Shown: piece after piece, positions 8,336 to 16,752 of the stretch
Numbering within the stretch: position 1 is the stretch's first letter
Layout of the letters: each line of letters opens with the position of its first letter
Source of the DNA: an uncultured Clostridia bacterium
GTDB taxonomy: Bacteria; Bacillota; Clostridia; Oscillospirales; Oscillospiraceae
NCBI GenBank assembly: GCA_946625125.1
Contig: CAMOSU010000006.1
Location: 1 to 49,678, forward strand
Direction of reading: 5' to 3'
DNA: 49,678 nt
The notes under the pieces: model-generated
Databases searched by the model: none
Seen by the model: the letters and a program-made list of their open reading frames with translations, nothing else
What the model was told of the DNA's origin: nothing
Made by a program: the position numbers and the translations under genes

Positions 8336-11215
8336 ATGGGAGCAAATCACGATAGGAACACGACGCAAGGGAGCAGGGGGGAAAGCATGCGTACGGTGAA
8401 AACTCTTCTGATGTGCAAAGTACGGCCGTCAGTGCTTCACAGCAATCAGGAGCTGAATTATCCCTTGATTTACAAGGACATTCATACCGGAAAAAACGCC
8501 CGTCGCTATATTACCTTGGGAAACGCGGACGCTGTCAGCATCTATGATACCTGTGATTCTTCTGACCGCGACTGGTTCAGTAAGCTGTACCAGGACAAGC
8601 AAGAGATTATTTTCGCCGCGAATGAGAAGCTGAACTACCACCCGATCCATCTGGTGGCCAACAGAGAATACAGCAATAAGCACGAAGGCAAGCCCATCTG
8701 CGTCATTACCTTAATCTACGGAGTTCGGCCATGGGAAAAAGAGCCTCCTTCCGAAGAAGAACCATCCCTCAGCCGTTATGAGCTGAAAATTCAGCGTTTC
8801 CTGAAAGCACTGAGCGAGGATAATCCCCACTATGAGTATGAGATCTATAACGCGGTCAACATTTGCGATGCGGTAATCTTGTGGTATACCGATGATTTAT
8901 GGGAGGTCCTTGCGAAAACGGAGCAGCTAACCAGCAAGCAGTTTGCCCGGAAAAGCTTCACACTGATTGGTTTCCCAATGTGTGAGAAAGGAGAGACGGA
9001 ACAAAACGGTACAATTTCCTCCCTTGCCTATCAAGCTGTTCGAGCTTCCCAAAAACCCTCCTCGCCTGTTCATGTGCGTATCCTCGGTTCGATTCGGGAT
9101 CAGGGCAATTATCGGAAAAACTTGGAGAAGATCCGCAAGAAGCTTGAGATTCACTCCGACGGTATCCAGGACTATTTTATTTGCGGGCAAACGGATTTTT
9201 CCGTGTTGATTCCCAACATGGACAACGACAAGCTTGAAAAGCTCCTGAGGCTGTATATGGACCCAGAGGTTGGCAGAGACTATGCGGAAGCATACTGGGA
9301 AGTGCACTCAGAGCTGATGTACGATGATCCTGCCAAAATCCAAGACGGTACGACGCGAACGGAAGAAGCCGGGGAAAAGGCGCGCGCAAATCTCAACTGC
9401 GCCAGCGTGGCCGAAAACACCGACGGTCACGGGCAGAAAAATGCAGAGCTTCCTGCTGTGAGTTCAAGCATAGGGCCTGAGTGCATTCTGGACAAATTAT
9501 ACGCACAATGCCGTCAACTCATGGAAAATAAAGATGACGCCAAAGAGCTTCGTAAGGAGTTTCCGTGGATCAGTGCCTTCGTTGAGCTGTTTAATGTGCA
9601 TTCCAACATTGACCGGGACCCCATTTTATACGGCCCAGGCTTTCTGCTCTACTATTCCATGAAGGTATTTCTGTGGTATTTGGAGGCGTGGAAGAAAGAA
9701 AAAGAGGCGAAAAACGAGACCCCATATCGCCAGATGCTTCTTCACAGCCGTGATACGATTCAGGAGTATCTGCAGGCTTTGAGCGGGTTGACTGACCAAA
9801 TGATGCGGATCGATGACCTTGTCTTCCACGGGTTTGGCAATAACTCCGCCCTTTACAACACTTTGCCGGAGTGTGCGCTGGACTTCTATCACTCTTTCCT
9901 TCTGAAGCTTGTCAATCTTCTGGTTGATGTCGATGCGTCAGAGGGACGGCTTTATGACGGTGTATCAAAGGGTTGCTTCAGCCCCGAAAAAATCGAGAAT
10001 AAAGCGTATCGAAAAGACTACTTTTACGATTTCCTTCTGCTGCCAGAGTTGGAACGCGGTATTTCAATTGTTCCTGTTTTTGCGACAGATGAGCTTAAGG
10101 CACCGATGTTGGAGAAAGAAAAAAAACGTGCTCTTTGGCCTGAAAAACAAGCATTCTTAGTCCACTTCCCCATCGAAACTGTGTATTCACCGACCAACTT
10201 CTTTGCCCCCTTGGTGCATGAATGTTTCCACCTGCTGGGAGACGCCTGCAGGCTTCGGGGGAGTAGAGTCGACTATGTCTGTGCTTTTTTTGCATCCCTT
10301 TTTTCCACTCACCTTATTTGCGGGAGCTGTGAAGAGGAAGATAAGAAAATACTCGCTTTCTTCTTTTGCAGACTGCGGCAGGAATTTCCTCTTGACAATC
10401 CAGAACCCAACTTTCCGGAAACTGAAAAATATTTGCAGCAGGGCATTCAAAAGCTGTTTACCGCGGAAGGACTGAAGACAATTCGAGGTAAGTTGCCGGA
10501 AGAGTATCTCTTTTACACCACGGAGTTTGTTCGTTCTTGGGCGGATGCTGCTTCAGCCCTGGGCTCTCAAGAAAACTATTGGCGTCTAAAGCTGCTCAAC
10601 CCCGATTGGGTCAGCTTAATCGATGAGTGCACTTATCTTTTCAAGGAGTGCTACGCGGATCTGATGATGGTGCTGACACTTGGTCTGTCCTCCGAAACCT
10701 ACCTCAACATGTTTCAGGAGGATCTTATTCGGGCTGAAATGGATCTGAAGCATGCATTCCTGACACGGGAGGCACAGCGCATTGCCCTTGTTTTGCGCGC
10801 CTGCACTGAAGCTAAGATCAATGACTCTGATGCCACAGGAAGTTGGAAAACAGATAGAATCCGAAGTAATCTGGAGAATACTTCAATTCCGCAAAAAGTA
10901 AAGCATACGATTCTAGCTTGCTACGATGTGCTGCTGGATAACGCCAAAGCGTTTCCTGTGGACATGGATGATAACACCCGCATGAGATTGTTCCCCCGCG
11001 CATCCATACAATACGTGAAGGATTACCTCGACGAGGTGTATGGAAAATTCCAAACTTGTTTTGTTAAAGGTAAACATTCAGAAGAATTGAGAACCATCAC
11101 AAAGGAATTCAAAGATTTCTTTATTGAAGGTAAGTTTATCAGCAATGAATATTTTCAGATTATCCGTGCCAATCACGAGGTTATCCGAACAAATCGGGGA
11201 AATACCCATGGGTAA
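8336..11215 (+). CDS. unknown protein with putative N-terminal ferredoxin-like repeats and C-terminal HExxH metallopeptidase-like region
   Basis: 959-aa ORF starting 1 nt after the upstream stop (alternative start 8387). HECFH at 10217-10231 and ECYAD at 10646-10660. Confidence 0.75.
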   Translation: MGANHDRNTTQGSRGESMRTVKTLLMCKVRPSVLHSNQELNYPLIYKDIHTGKNARRYITLGNADAVSIYDTCDSSDRDWFSKLYQDKQEIIFAANEKLNYHPIHLVANREYSNKHEGKPICVITLIYGVRPWEKEPPSEEEPSLSRYELKIQRFLKALSEDNPHYEYEIYNAVNICDAVILWYTDDLWEVLAKTEQLTSKQFARKSFTLIGFPMCEKGETEQNGTISSLAYQAVRASQKPSSPVHVRILGSIRDQGNYRKNLEKIRKKLEIHSDGIQDYFICGQTDFSVLIPNMDNDKLEKLLRLYMDPEVGRDYAEAYWEVHSELMYDDPAKIQDGTTRTEEAGEKARANLNCASVAENTDGHGQKNAELPAVSSSIGPECILDKLYAQCRQLMENKDDAKELRKEFPWISAFVELFNVHSNIDRDPILYGPGFLLYYSMKVFLWYLEAWKKEKEAKNETPYRQMLLHSRDTIQEYLQALSGLTDQMMRIDDLVFHGFGNNSALYNTLPECALDFYHSFLLKLVNLLVDVDASEGRLYDGVSKGCFSPEKIENKAYRKDYFYDFLLLPELERGISIVPVFATDELKAPMLEKEKKRALWPEKQAFLVHFPIETVYSPTNFFAPLVHECFHLLGDACRLRGSRVDYVCAFFASLFSTHLICGSCEEEDKKILAFFFCRLRQEFPLDNPEPNFPETEKYLQQGIQKLFTAEGLKTIRGKLPEEYLFYTTEFVRSWADAASALGSQENYWRLKLLNPDWVSLIDECTYLFKECYADLMMVLTLGLSSETYLNMFQEDLIRAEMDLKHAFLTREAQRIALVLRACTEAKINDSDATGSWKTDRIRSNLENTSIPQKVKHTILACYDVLLDNAKAFPVDMDDNTRMRLFPRASIQYVKDYLDEVYGKFQTCFVKGKHSEELRTITKEFKDFFIEGKFISNEYFQIIRANHEVIRTNRGNTHG

Positions 11216-11918
11216 TCTCCTCCTTGCGAGGCTGGTGCTGAGCAGGAAGCGGCTGGAAGGAGAGCCAAACGGACGTATTAGTTACGTTCTGCTTCTGCTG
11301 GTCCTTGTTTTTTTCGTGGGCTTGACGGCCTGCGGGGACGCGGAGCGGGAGAGCCGGGGAGCAGCGGCTGTGACGCTGCCCGTTCCGGTCCAGCCTGCGC
11401 CCGGGGGTGCGGGGGGCGGCACGGCTGAGGGAATCCCGGAGAGCGGAAAGAGCAGCGCTCCGACCGATGCTGAAAGCGGTCTCGCGGAGGACACCCAGGC
11501 GTCCCACCGGGAGGACGGAGTACAGGGCGGAGTGGGACACGCCGAGCCGATTTCCGGGAAATACTGTGTGCTGGGGGTTTACGGGCGCAGCTACCCGGAC
11601 TATACTGCTTTGCGCTTTGATTTTGAAAACAAAAAATTCAATTTTGGCCTTCCTACCCTCGACTCCTCCTGGATCAGGCGGGGCGAGCTGAAGGTAGAGG
11701 GAAGCCGGATCACCGCCGTCTGCAACAGGCAAAAAAGCGATTTCGTGGGAGACAAGCTGGTGCTTCTGGGAAGCTTCACCTGGATCTTTGAGTTGGAGCC
11801 GGACGGCAGTCTTCGCTTTATCCCCGAGGGCTCCGATGAATTCCAGGTCTACGGCACCCATCTTGACGCCGACAGCGTACTCCTCCGGGTGGGGGACCTG
11901 GACAAGCCGCTGGATTGA
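11208..11918 (+). CDS. putative lipoprotein of unknown function
   Basis: ATG overlaps the upstream TAA (ATGGGTAA). Hydrophobic stretch followed by lipobox LTAC|GD; Pro/Gly/Ala/Glu-rich linker then a small C-terminal domain. Confidence 0.6.
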   Translation: MGNLLLARLVLSRKRLEGEPNGRISYVLLLLVLVFFVGLTACGDAERESRGAAAVTLPVPVQPAPGGAGGGTAEGIPESGKSSAPTDAESGLAEDTQASHREDGVQGGVGHAEPISGKYCVLGVYGRSYPDYTALRFDFENKKFNFGLPTLDSSWIRRGELKVEGSRITAVCNRQKSDFVGDKLVLLGSFTWIFELEPDGSLRFIPEGSDEFQVYGTHLDADSVLLRVGDLDKPLD

Positions 11919-11945
11919 AGCAGGGGCCTGATTTCGGGGCCCATG

Positions 11946-11975
11946 AAAAAACGCACCCTGGCGGGTGCGTTTTTT
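11946..11975. terminator. bidirectional intrinsic terminator
   Basis: AAAAAACGCACCC-tggc-GGGTGCGTTTTTT between convergent genes. Confidence 0.9.
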
Positions 11976-11994
11976 CGTGGGCGGGAGTTCAGCA

Positions 11995-13296
11995 TTACTC
12001 CGTTTCCGGCTGGGGGATGGGGGCCAGAATCACGTCCTCGTAGCGGACGGTCAGGGGATAGGCAGCCACGATCTCGCTGATATAACTCTCCATCATGGCG
12101 TTGGGGTAGCGCTCCTCCGCCTGGGTCTTCCAGTAATAGTTGTCCGTGGTCTTGACGAAATACATGACATGGAAGCCGTAGCTGGTCTCCACGATGTCCG
12201 TGTCCCCGGGCTGACGGGCGGGATCGAAGCACCAGTCGTTGAAGCTCTCCACCATCTGACCGGGATAGACGTCTTCATACAGACCGCCGTTGTCCTTGGA
12301 GCCGGGGTCCTCGGAGTTCTCTCCGGCCAGCTCCGCAAAGTAGTCCTCGGAGGGATTGCTGCGGAAGCCTGCCAGCAGCTCCTCCGCCCGGGCCTGGGCC
12401 GCGGACTTTTCCTCGTCGGTGACGGTGCCGTCCTGGTCTCCGTCAGAGAGGAAGAGGATGTGCCGCACGTTCACGTTGGGGGTGTCGGTGCTGAGCCCGG
12501 AGAATTCCTCGGGGTGATTGTCGAAGTATTCCCGCAGGTCCTCGTCGGTCCAGGTGATGCTCTGGTACAGCTTGTTCTCGTAGGACATGGCGGGGAAGTA
12601 GAGCCGCAGGTAGGCCTCATAGTCCTGGAAGCGGACGCCGGGGCCGAAGGAGTCCTGCAGGTAGGCGTCCACGGAATCGAAGCCGTAGCTCTTGGCGTCC
12701 TCCTCCATACCGGCCAGGGCGCTCTCCATCTCCTCCTGCTCCTCGGCGCTCATGGTATAGCCCTCAGATTCCGCCTTGGCGGCCGCCGCGGCGAACTGCT
12801 GGAACTGCTGCATCCCGGAAAAGAGGAAGTACTGCTCCCAGTTCAGGCCGGGCTGGATGGAGCTCTGGCCGCTGAGGGGCTGGGTGGCGTCCAGACCGAA
12901 CATGGAGGCCATGCTGCCATACTGGTTCATGAAGCTGTAGAACTGCATGAAGTAGTAGATCTGAGCCTGCCGGTTGCTGAGACTCTGGCCGGCGCACTCC
13001 GCCACGTTGAGATCCAGACGGGTGTCCTCTCCGGCGAGATTCTCTTCGGTGTAATTCTCCTTGGCTGTGGCCTGGGACATTTCCGGGCTCAGCGTCGGAG
13101 CTTCGCCGGTGGGGTCCGCGCTTCCGCTCTCGCTGGGGTCCGTGTAGACCGTGGGGGCGGCGGTGTCGCTGGCTTCGCTGCCGGAGCCGGTGAGGGCCTT
13201 GACGCCGAAGTAGAGGCCGACGGCCAGGGCCGCGGCCAAGAGAATGCCCAGAACCAGCACAAGAATTTTGTTCTTTTTCATCTGCTCTGTACTCAC
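11995..13296 (-). CDS. parvulin-type peptidyl-prolyl isomerase (membrane/secreted foldase)
   Basis: N-terminal TM segment; PPIC-like VRHILFLSDG...A...AEELLAGF...FAELAGENSEDPGSKDNGGLYEDVYPGQMVESFNDWCFDP...ETSYGFHVMYF. Confidence 0.85.
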   Translation of the reverse strand: MSTEQMKKNKILVLVLGILLAAALAVGLYFGVKALTGSGSEASDTAAPTVYTDPSESGSADPTGEAPTLSPEMSQATAKENYTEENLAGEDTRLDLNVAECAGQSLSNRQAQIYYFMQFYSFMNQYGSMASMFGLDATQPLSGQSSIQPGLNWEQYFLFSGMQQFQQFAAAAAKAESEGYTMSAEEQEEMESALAGMEEDAKSYGFDSVDAYLQDSFGPGVRFQDYEAYLRLYFPAMSYENKLYQSITWTDEDLREYFDNHPEEFSGLSTDTPNVNVRHILFLSDGDQDGTVTDEEKSAAQARAEELLAGFRSNPSEDYFAELAGENSEDPGSKDNGGLYEDVYPGQMVESFNDWCFDPARQPGDTDIVETSYGFHVMYFVKTTDNYYWKTQAEERYPNAMMESYISEIVAAYPLTVRYEDVILAPIPQPETE

Positions 13297-13502
13297 TTTC
13301 CTGTAAAATGGCCCCCATCCGGCTCAGAACCGGTCTGGAAGGCGGGAGATTGCTTGCATCATACCACAAATCCCGGAAAGATTCAACACACAAATCACGA
13401 ATTTTCTGTAAATTGGGGGGGCTTCCCGGAAATTCCACAAAATATGGCAGGCTTCCAAATTTCGCCCCGGTTTTTTGTGCGAAGTTCTGACAGCTCTCCC
13501 GC

Positions 13503-13531
13503 TTGTCTGGGGAGCTTTTTTGTGGTATAAT
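13503..13531 (+). promoter_or_regulatory. sigmaA-type promoter upstream of dnaD-like gene
   Basis: TTGTCT-N17-TATAAT. Confidence 0.65.
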
Positions 13532-13561
13532 GCTGGGTACTGTCATTTGGAGGTGGTTACA

Positions 13562-14440
13562 ATGTCTGAGGTGATCCTGTCCGGCCAGAGCATTCGCAAG
13601 CTCCTGGCCGCGGGCAACGGGGACAGCGCCCTGCTGTATCTGTGTCGGGCCGCGGAGCTCAGTGACGTGGCAACGGGCTTCACCGAGGCGAGGCTGGAGT
13701 GCGCCGCCGCCCTGCTGCGGCAGCTTGGACTGGATGAGAGCAAAAACCCCCGCTTCCAGCAGGCCGCCCAGCGCCCGGAGTACAGCGAGGAGGACGTGCG
13801 CCGTCAGATGGAGCTGCCCCGCACCGGCTTCCGCCAGCTTGTGGGGGAGGTCCAGCGCTGCCTGGGCCGGGTGCTCAGCACAGAGGAGCTGAAGCTGCTG
13901 CTGTCCATGGTGGAGTACCTGGGTCTGCCCGGGGAGGTGGTGAACGTTCTGGTCCACTACTGTGTGGAGCGCAGCCGTTCCCGGGGCGCGGGGCGCATGC
14001 CCTCCATGCGGATGGTGGAAAAGGAGGCCTATCGCTGGGCCGACGCCCGGATCGACAGTCTGGAGAAGGCTGCCGCCTACATCCAGAACGAGACGAAGAA
14101 GAACACCCGGATGGGGGAGCTCTGTCAGCTTCTGGGGATCACGGGCCGACGCCTCACCCCCACCGAGGAGCGCTATCTCCAGAGCTGGGGGGACATGGGC
14201 TTTGCCAACGACGCCATTGAGCTGGCCTACGATAAAACCTGCGAGAACACCGGGGGCCTCACCTGGAAATACATGAACAGCATTTTAGAGCGCTGGAATA
14301 CCCAGGGGCTCTACACCGCCGATCAGGTCAAGGCCCTGGACCGGAAGCCCCAGACCCGGAAGGGGGGCTATCAGCGCCACGGCGAGACGCCCAGCCCCGC
14401 CATGCTGGACGCGGTGAAGCAAATGCTGCAGGAGGAGTGA
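13562..14440 (+). CDS. DnaD domain replication protein
   Basis: DnaD-like C-terminal domain (GLPGEVVNVLVHYCVE...MVEKEAYRWADARIDSLEKA...) with a second DnaD-like segment (YLQSWGDMGFANDAIELAYDKT...WKYMNSILERW). Confidence 0.8.
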   Translation: MSEVILSGQSIRKLLAAGNGDSALLYLCRAAELSDVATGFTEARLECAAALLRQLGLDESKNPRFQQAAQRPEYSEEDVRRQMELPRTGFRQLVGEVQRCLGRVLSTEELKLLLSMVEYLGLPGEVVNVLVHYCVERSRSRGAGRMPSMRMVEKEAYRWADARIDSLEKAAAYIQNETKKNTRMGELCQLLGITGRRLTPTEERYLQSWGDMGFANDAIELAYDKTCENTGGLTWKYMNSILERWNTQGLYTADQVKALDRKPQTRKGGYQRHGETPSPAMLDAVKQMLQEE

Positions 14441-14443
14441 GCC

Positions 14444-15424
14444 ATGGCCTATACCAATACAGTCCTGAACCGGGCCAGAGCCCGGCTGAGCCAGGAAAAC
14501 GAGCGCAAGCGGGGAGAATATGAGGAGCATCTGGCCAGGGCTTACGCCCTGCGGCCCCAGCTCCGGGAAATTGACCGACAGCTTCGGGGTACCGGCGCCA
14601 GGCTGGCAAGCCTGATCTTCCAGCGGGAGGGGGACCCCCAGGCGGAGCTGGCCAAGCTCCGGGCGGAGAACCGGGCGCTCCAGGACCGTCGCCAGTGGAT
14701 TCTGGACGAGGCGGAGCTGCCGGAGGGCTATCTGGACGACAGCCCGGTGTGCAGCCTCTGCGGAGGCAGCGGCTATGTGGGCTCCAGAATGTGCGAGTGC
14801 CTGCGGGAGCTCTGCCGTCAGGAGCAGAAGCGGGAGCTGGCCGCCCTGCTGCCCACAGGCCGGGAGCGCTTCGACAACTTTTCTCTGGAGCTCTATCCCG
14901 AGCGCTTCTACCCGGACTATGGGACCTCCGCCCGGAATCTCATGCAGAAGAACCTCAGCTTCTGCAAAAAATACGCCCAGGAATTCCGGCCCGGGGCCAG
15001 GAGTCTGCTGTTCTCCGGGGCCACAGGGCTGGGGAAGACCTTCCTCTCTGCCTGCGTTGCCCGGCAGGTGGCGGAGGGGGGCCACAGCGTGGTCTACGTC
15101 ACCGCCGGAAAGCTCTTCGCGGACTATGAGGCGGTGAAATTCGAGCGGGCGGAGCCGGACAGTCTGCGGGACTACCGGGACTGCGAGCTGTTGATTGTGG
15201 ACGATCTGGGTACGGAAATGACCACGGAATTTGTCAAGGCAGCCCTTTATGAGCTTGTCAACGGGCGGCTGCTGGGGCAGAAGACCACCCTGATCTCCAC
15301 CAATCTGGACGAAGGCCATCTGGAGGCCCGCTACGGCGGGCAGATTGCCTCCCGGCTGCTGGGAAGCTATCGGGTGATCTACTTCCTGGGAGACGACATT
15401 CGGCGCAAAAAAGGAACATACTGA
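14444..15424 (+). CDS. DnaC/DnaI-like helicase loader ATPase
   Basis: Zinc-ribbon-like CSLCGGSGYVGSRMCEC, Walker A GATGLGKTF, Walker B LLIVDDLGTE; directly after the DnaD gene. Confidence 0.85.
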   Translation: MAYTNTVLNRARARLSQENERKRGEYEEHLARAYALRPQLREIDRQLRGTGARLASLIFQREGDPQAELAKLRAENRALQDRRQWILDEAELPEGYLDDSPVCSLCGGSGYVGSRMCECLRELCRQEQKRELAALLPTGRERFDNFSLELYPERFYPDYGTSARNLMQKNLSFCKKYAQEFRPGARSLLFSGATGLGKTFLSACVARQVAEGGHSVVYVTAGKLFADYEAVKFERAEPDSLRDYRDCELLIVDDLGTEMTTEFVKAALYELVNGRLLGQKTTLISTNLDEGHLEARYGGQIASRLLGSYRVIYFLGDDIRRKKGTY

Positions 15425-15428
15425 TATA

Positions 15429-15478
15429 AAACAACCCGGGGTCCGGCAGACTGCTGTCTGCCGGACCCCGGGTTGTTT
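15429..15478. terminator. bidirectional intrinsic terminator
   Basis: AAACAACCCGGGGTCCGGCAGAC-tgct-GTCTGCCGGACCCCGGGTTGTTT, perfect 23-bp arms. Confidence 0.95.
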
Positions 15479-15484
15479 CGTTTG

Positions 15485-16183
15485 TCATTGCCCGGCGGGC
15501 TTCATGGCCTCATAGGCCGCCACCGCGGCGCTGGCCTTGGGGGTGCAGGACATGGACCAGATGGGAACGGAGCTGCAGAACTCGTCCACGAGGCCCAGCA
15601 GCTTGTCCAGCCGCCGGGGGTCCCGGGGGAAGTAGACCTGCCGGGGCAGGAAGTGTACCAGCTCCTCCGGCCGGGCGGGGTGGATCTCGTCTGTCAGCCC
15701 CCGGCGCAGCATGCAGACTCCCTGAATGGGGCGATGGGCGTTGCAGCCGTAGAGCTCCTTCCCCCGCCAGGGGGTGCCGAAGGCCTGAAAGCCCTGCTCC
15801 GTCTTGCGGAGGATGGGCTTGTCTCCGTTGAGAAAGCGGACCCGCTGCCCGAAGCTGCGGCGCCAAAGCCAGGTATGGGTGGTTTTTCCCGTGCCGCTGG
15901 GGGCGGTGAAGAGATAGGCCAGCCCGTCCATCTCCACGGCGGCCCCGTGGAACACAAAGGCGTCGTAGTCCGGCATCCGCTCGGCAATGTGACGGTAGAC
16001 GCAGATGAATTCCAGATACTCCGGCGACATGCTGCCGCCGTTGTTCTCCTGCTCCAGCTCCTCCGGGCTGACCCGGACGGTGAACTCCGGCTCCGCGTCG
16101 GTGATCCAGCCCTTCATACGGTGGCTGATGTCATATTGATTGTCGATTCCGACGTTGACGCCGGCAAGCTCCAGGGTGATCAT
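15485..16183 (-). CDS. HPr kinase/PEPCK-fold-like P-loop protein
   Basis: FVFHGAAVEMDGLAYLFTAPSGTGKTTHTWLW Walker A in a HprK-like context; start overlaps the DUF5662-like stop (ATGA). Confidence 0.65.
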   Translation of the reverse strand: MITLELAGVNVGIDNQYDISHRMKGWITDAEPEFTVRVSPEELEQENNGGSMSPEYLEFICVYRHIAERMPDYDAFVFHGAAVEMDGLAYLFTAPSGTGKTTHTWLWRRSFGQRVRFLNGDKPILRKTEQGFQAFGTPWRGKELYGCNAHRPIQGVCMLRRGLTDEIHPARPEELVHFLPRQVYFPRDPRRLDKLLGLVDEFCSSVPIWSMSCTPKASAAVAAYEAMKPAGQ

Positions 16184-16749
16184 TGTGTTTCCGCCTCCTT
16201 CGTCTTCCATTCGCTGTAGGGAAGCCCCTTCAACACCACCCGGCGGAGAAAGCGGAACAGACAGGGCTCCCCACGGTCCCGCAGCAGGGTCAGCAGGAAG
16301 CGCATCTTTTCATAGGTTTCGGGGTGCAGCTTGTCCTGGGCGCGCTCCCGGTCCATGTAGGCTAGGGGGTCTCCGTCCCGGTACGCCTCGCCCCGATAGA
16401 CCTTGGAGGCGGCGATCCGGTCCATGACAGACTCCACCAGATAGCGGGTGGGCATGGGAACCGCCTTGTAGTCGTGCTCCCCGGGGGGGACGTCGGTCCA
16501 GTATTCGTAGTGGTGCTTGTTGCGGCCCTTGTGGTGCATCCATGCGGTGGACCAGCCCTCCGCCTCCCTGGCCCGGGCGTTGGGGCTTCGGGTACCCTGC
16601 CAGTATTTCGCCCCCTGCCAGAACTCCGTGGGGGAGTACTTGCTCAGATCATGGAGCAGGCCCTGGCGGATCAGTCCCACCCGGATGCAGGAGACCATCA
16701 CCATGTGCCGGTGCTTTGTTATGGTTTTGAAATGCTTAATAGGGTGCAT
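16180..16749 (-). CDS. DUF5662-like protein
   Basis: KHFKTITKHRHMVMVSCIRVGLIRQGLLHDLSKYSPTEF...HHKGRNKHHYEYW pattern. Confidence 0.8.
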   Translation of the reverse strand: MHPIKHFKTITKHRHMVMVSCIRVGLIRQGLLHDLSKYSPTEFWQGAKYWQGTRSPNARAREAEGWSTAWMHHKGRNKHHYEYWTDVPPGEHDYKAVPMPTRYLVESVMDRIAASKVYRGEAYRDGDPLAYMDRERAQDKLHPETYEKMRFLLTLLRDRGEPCLFRFLRRVVLKGLPYSEWKTKEAETQ

Positions 16750-16752
16750 ATC

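Noticed and set aside
5750-11215. Known defence systems (restriction-modification, CBASS, BREX, Abi, toxin-antitoxin)
   Set aside because: No methyltransferase, nuclease, cyclase, reverse transcriptase or helicase motif seen in either protein; a defence role is only a hypothesis.
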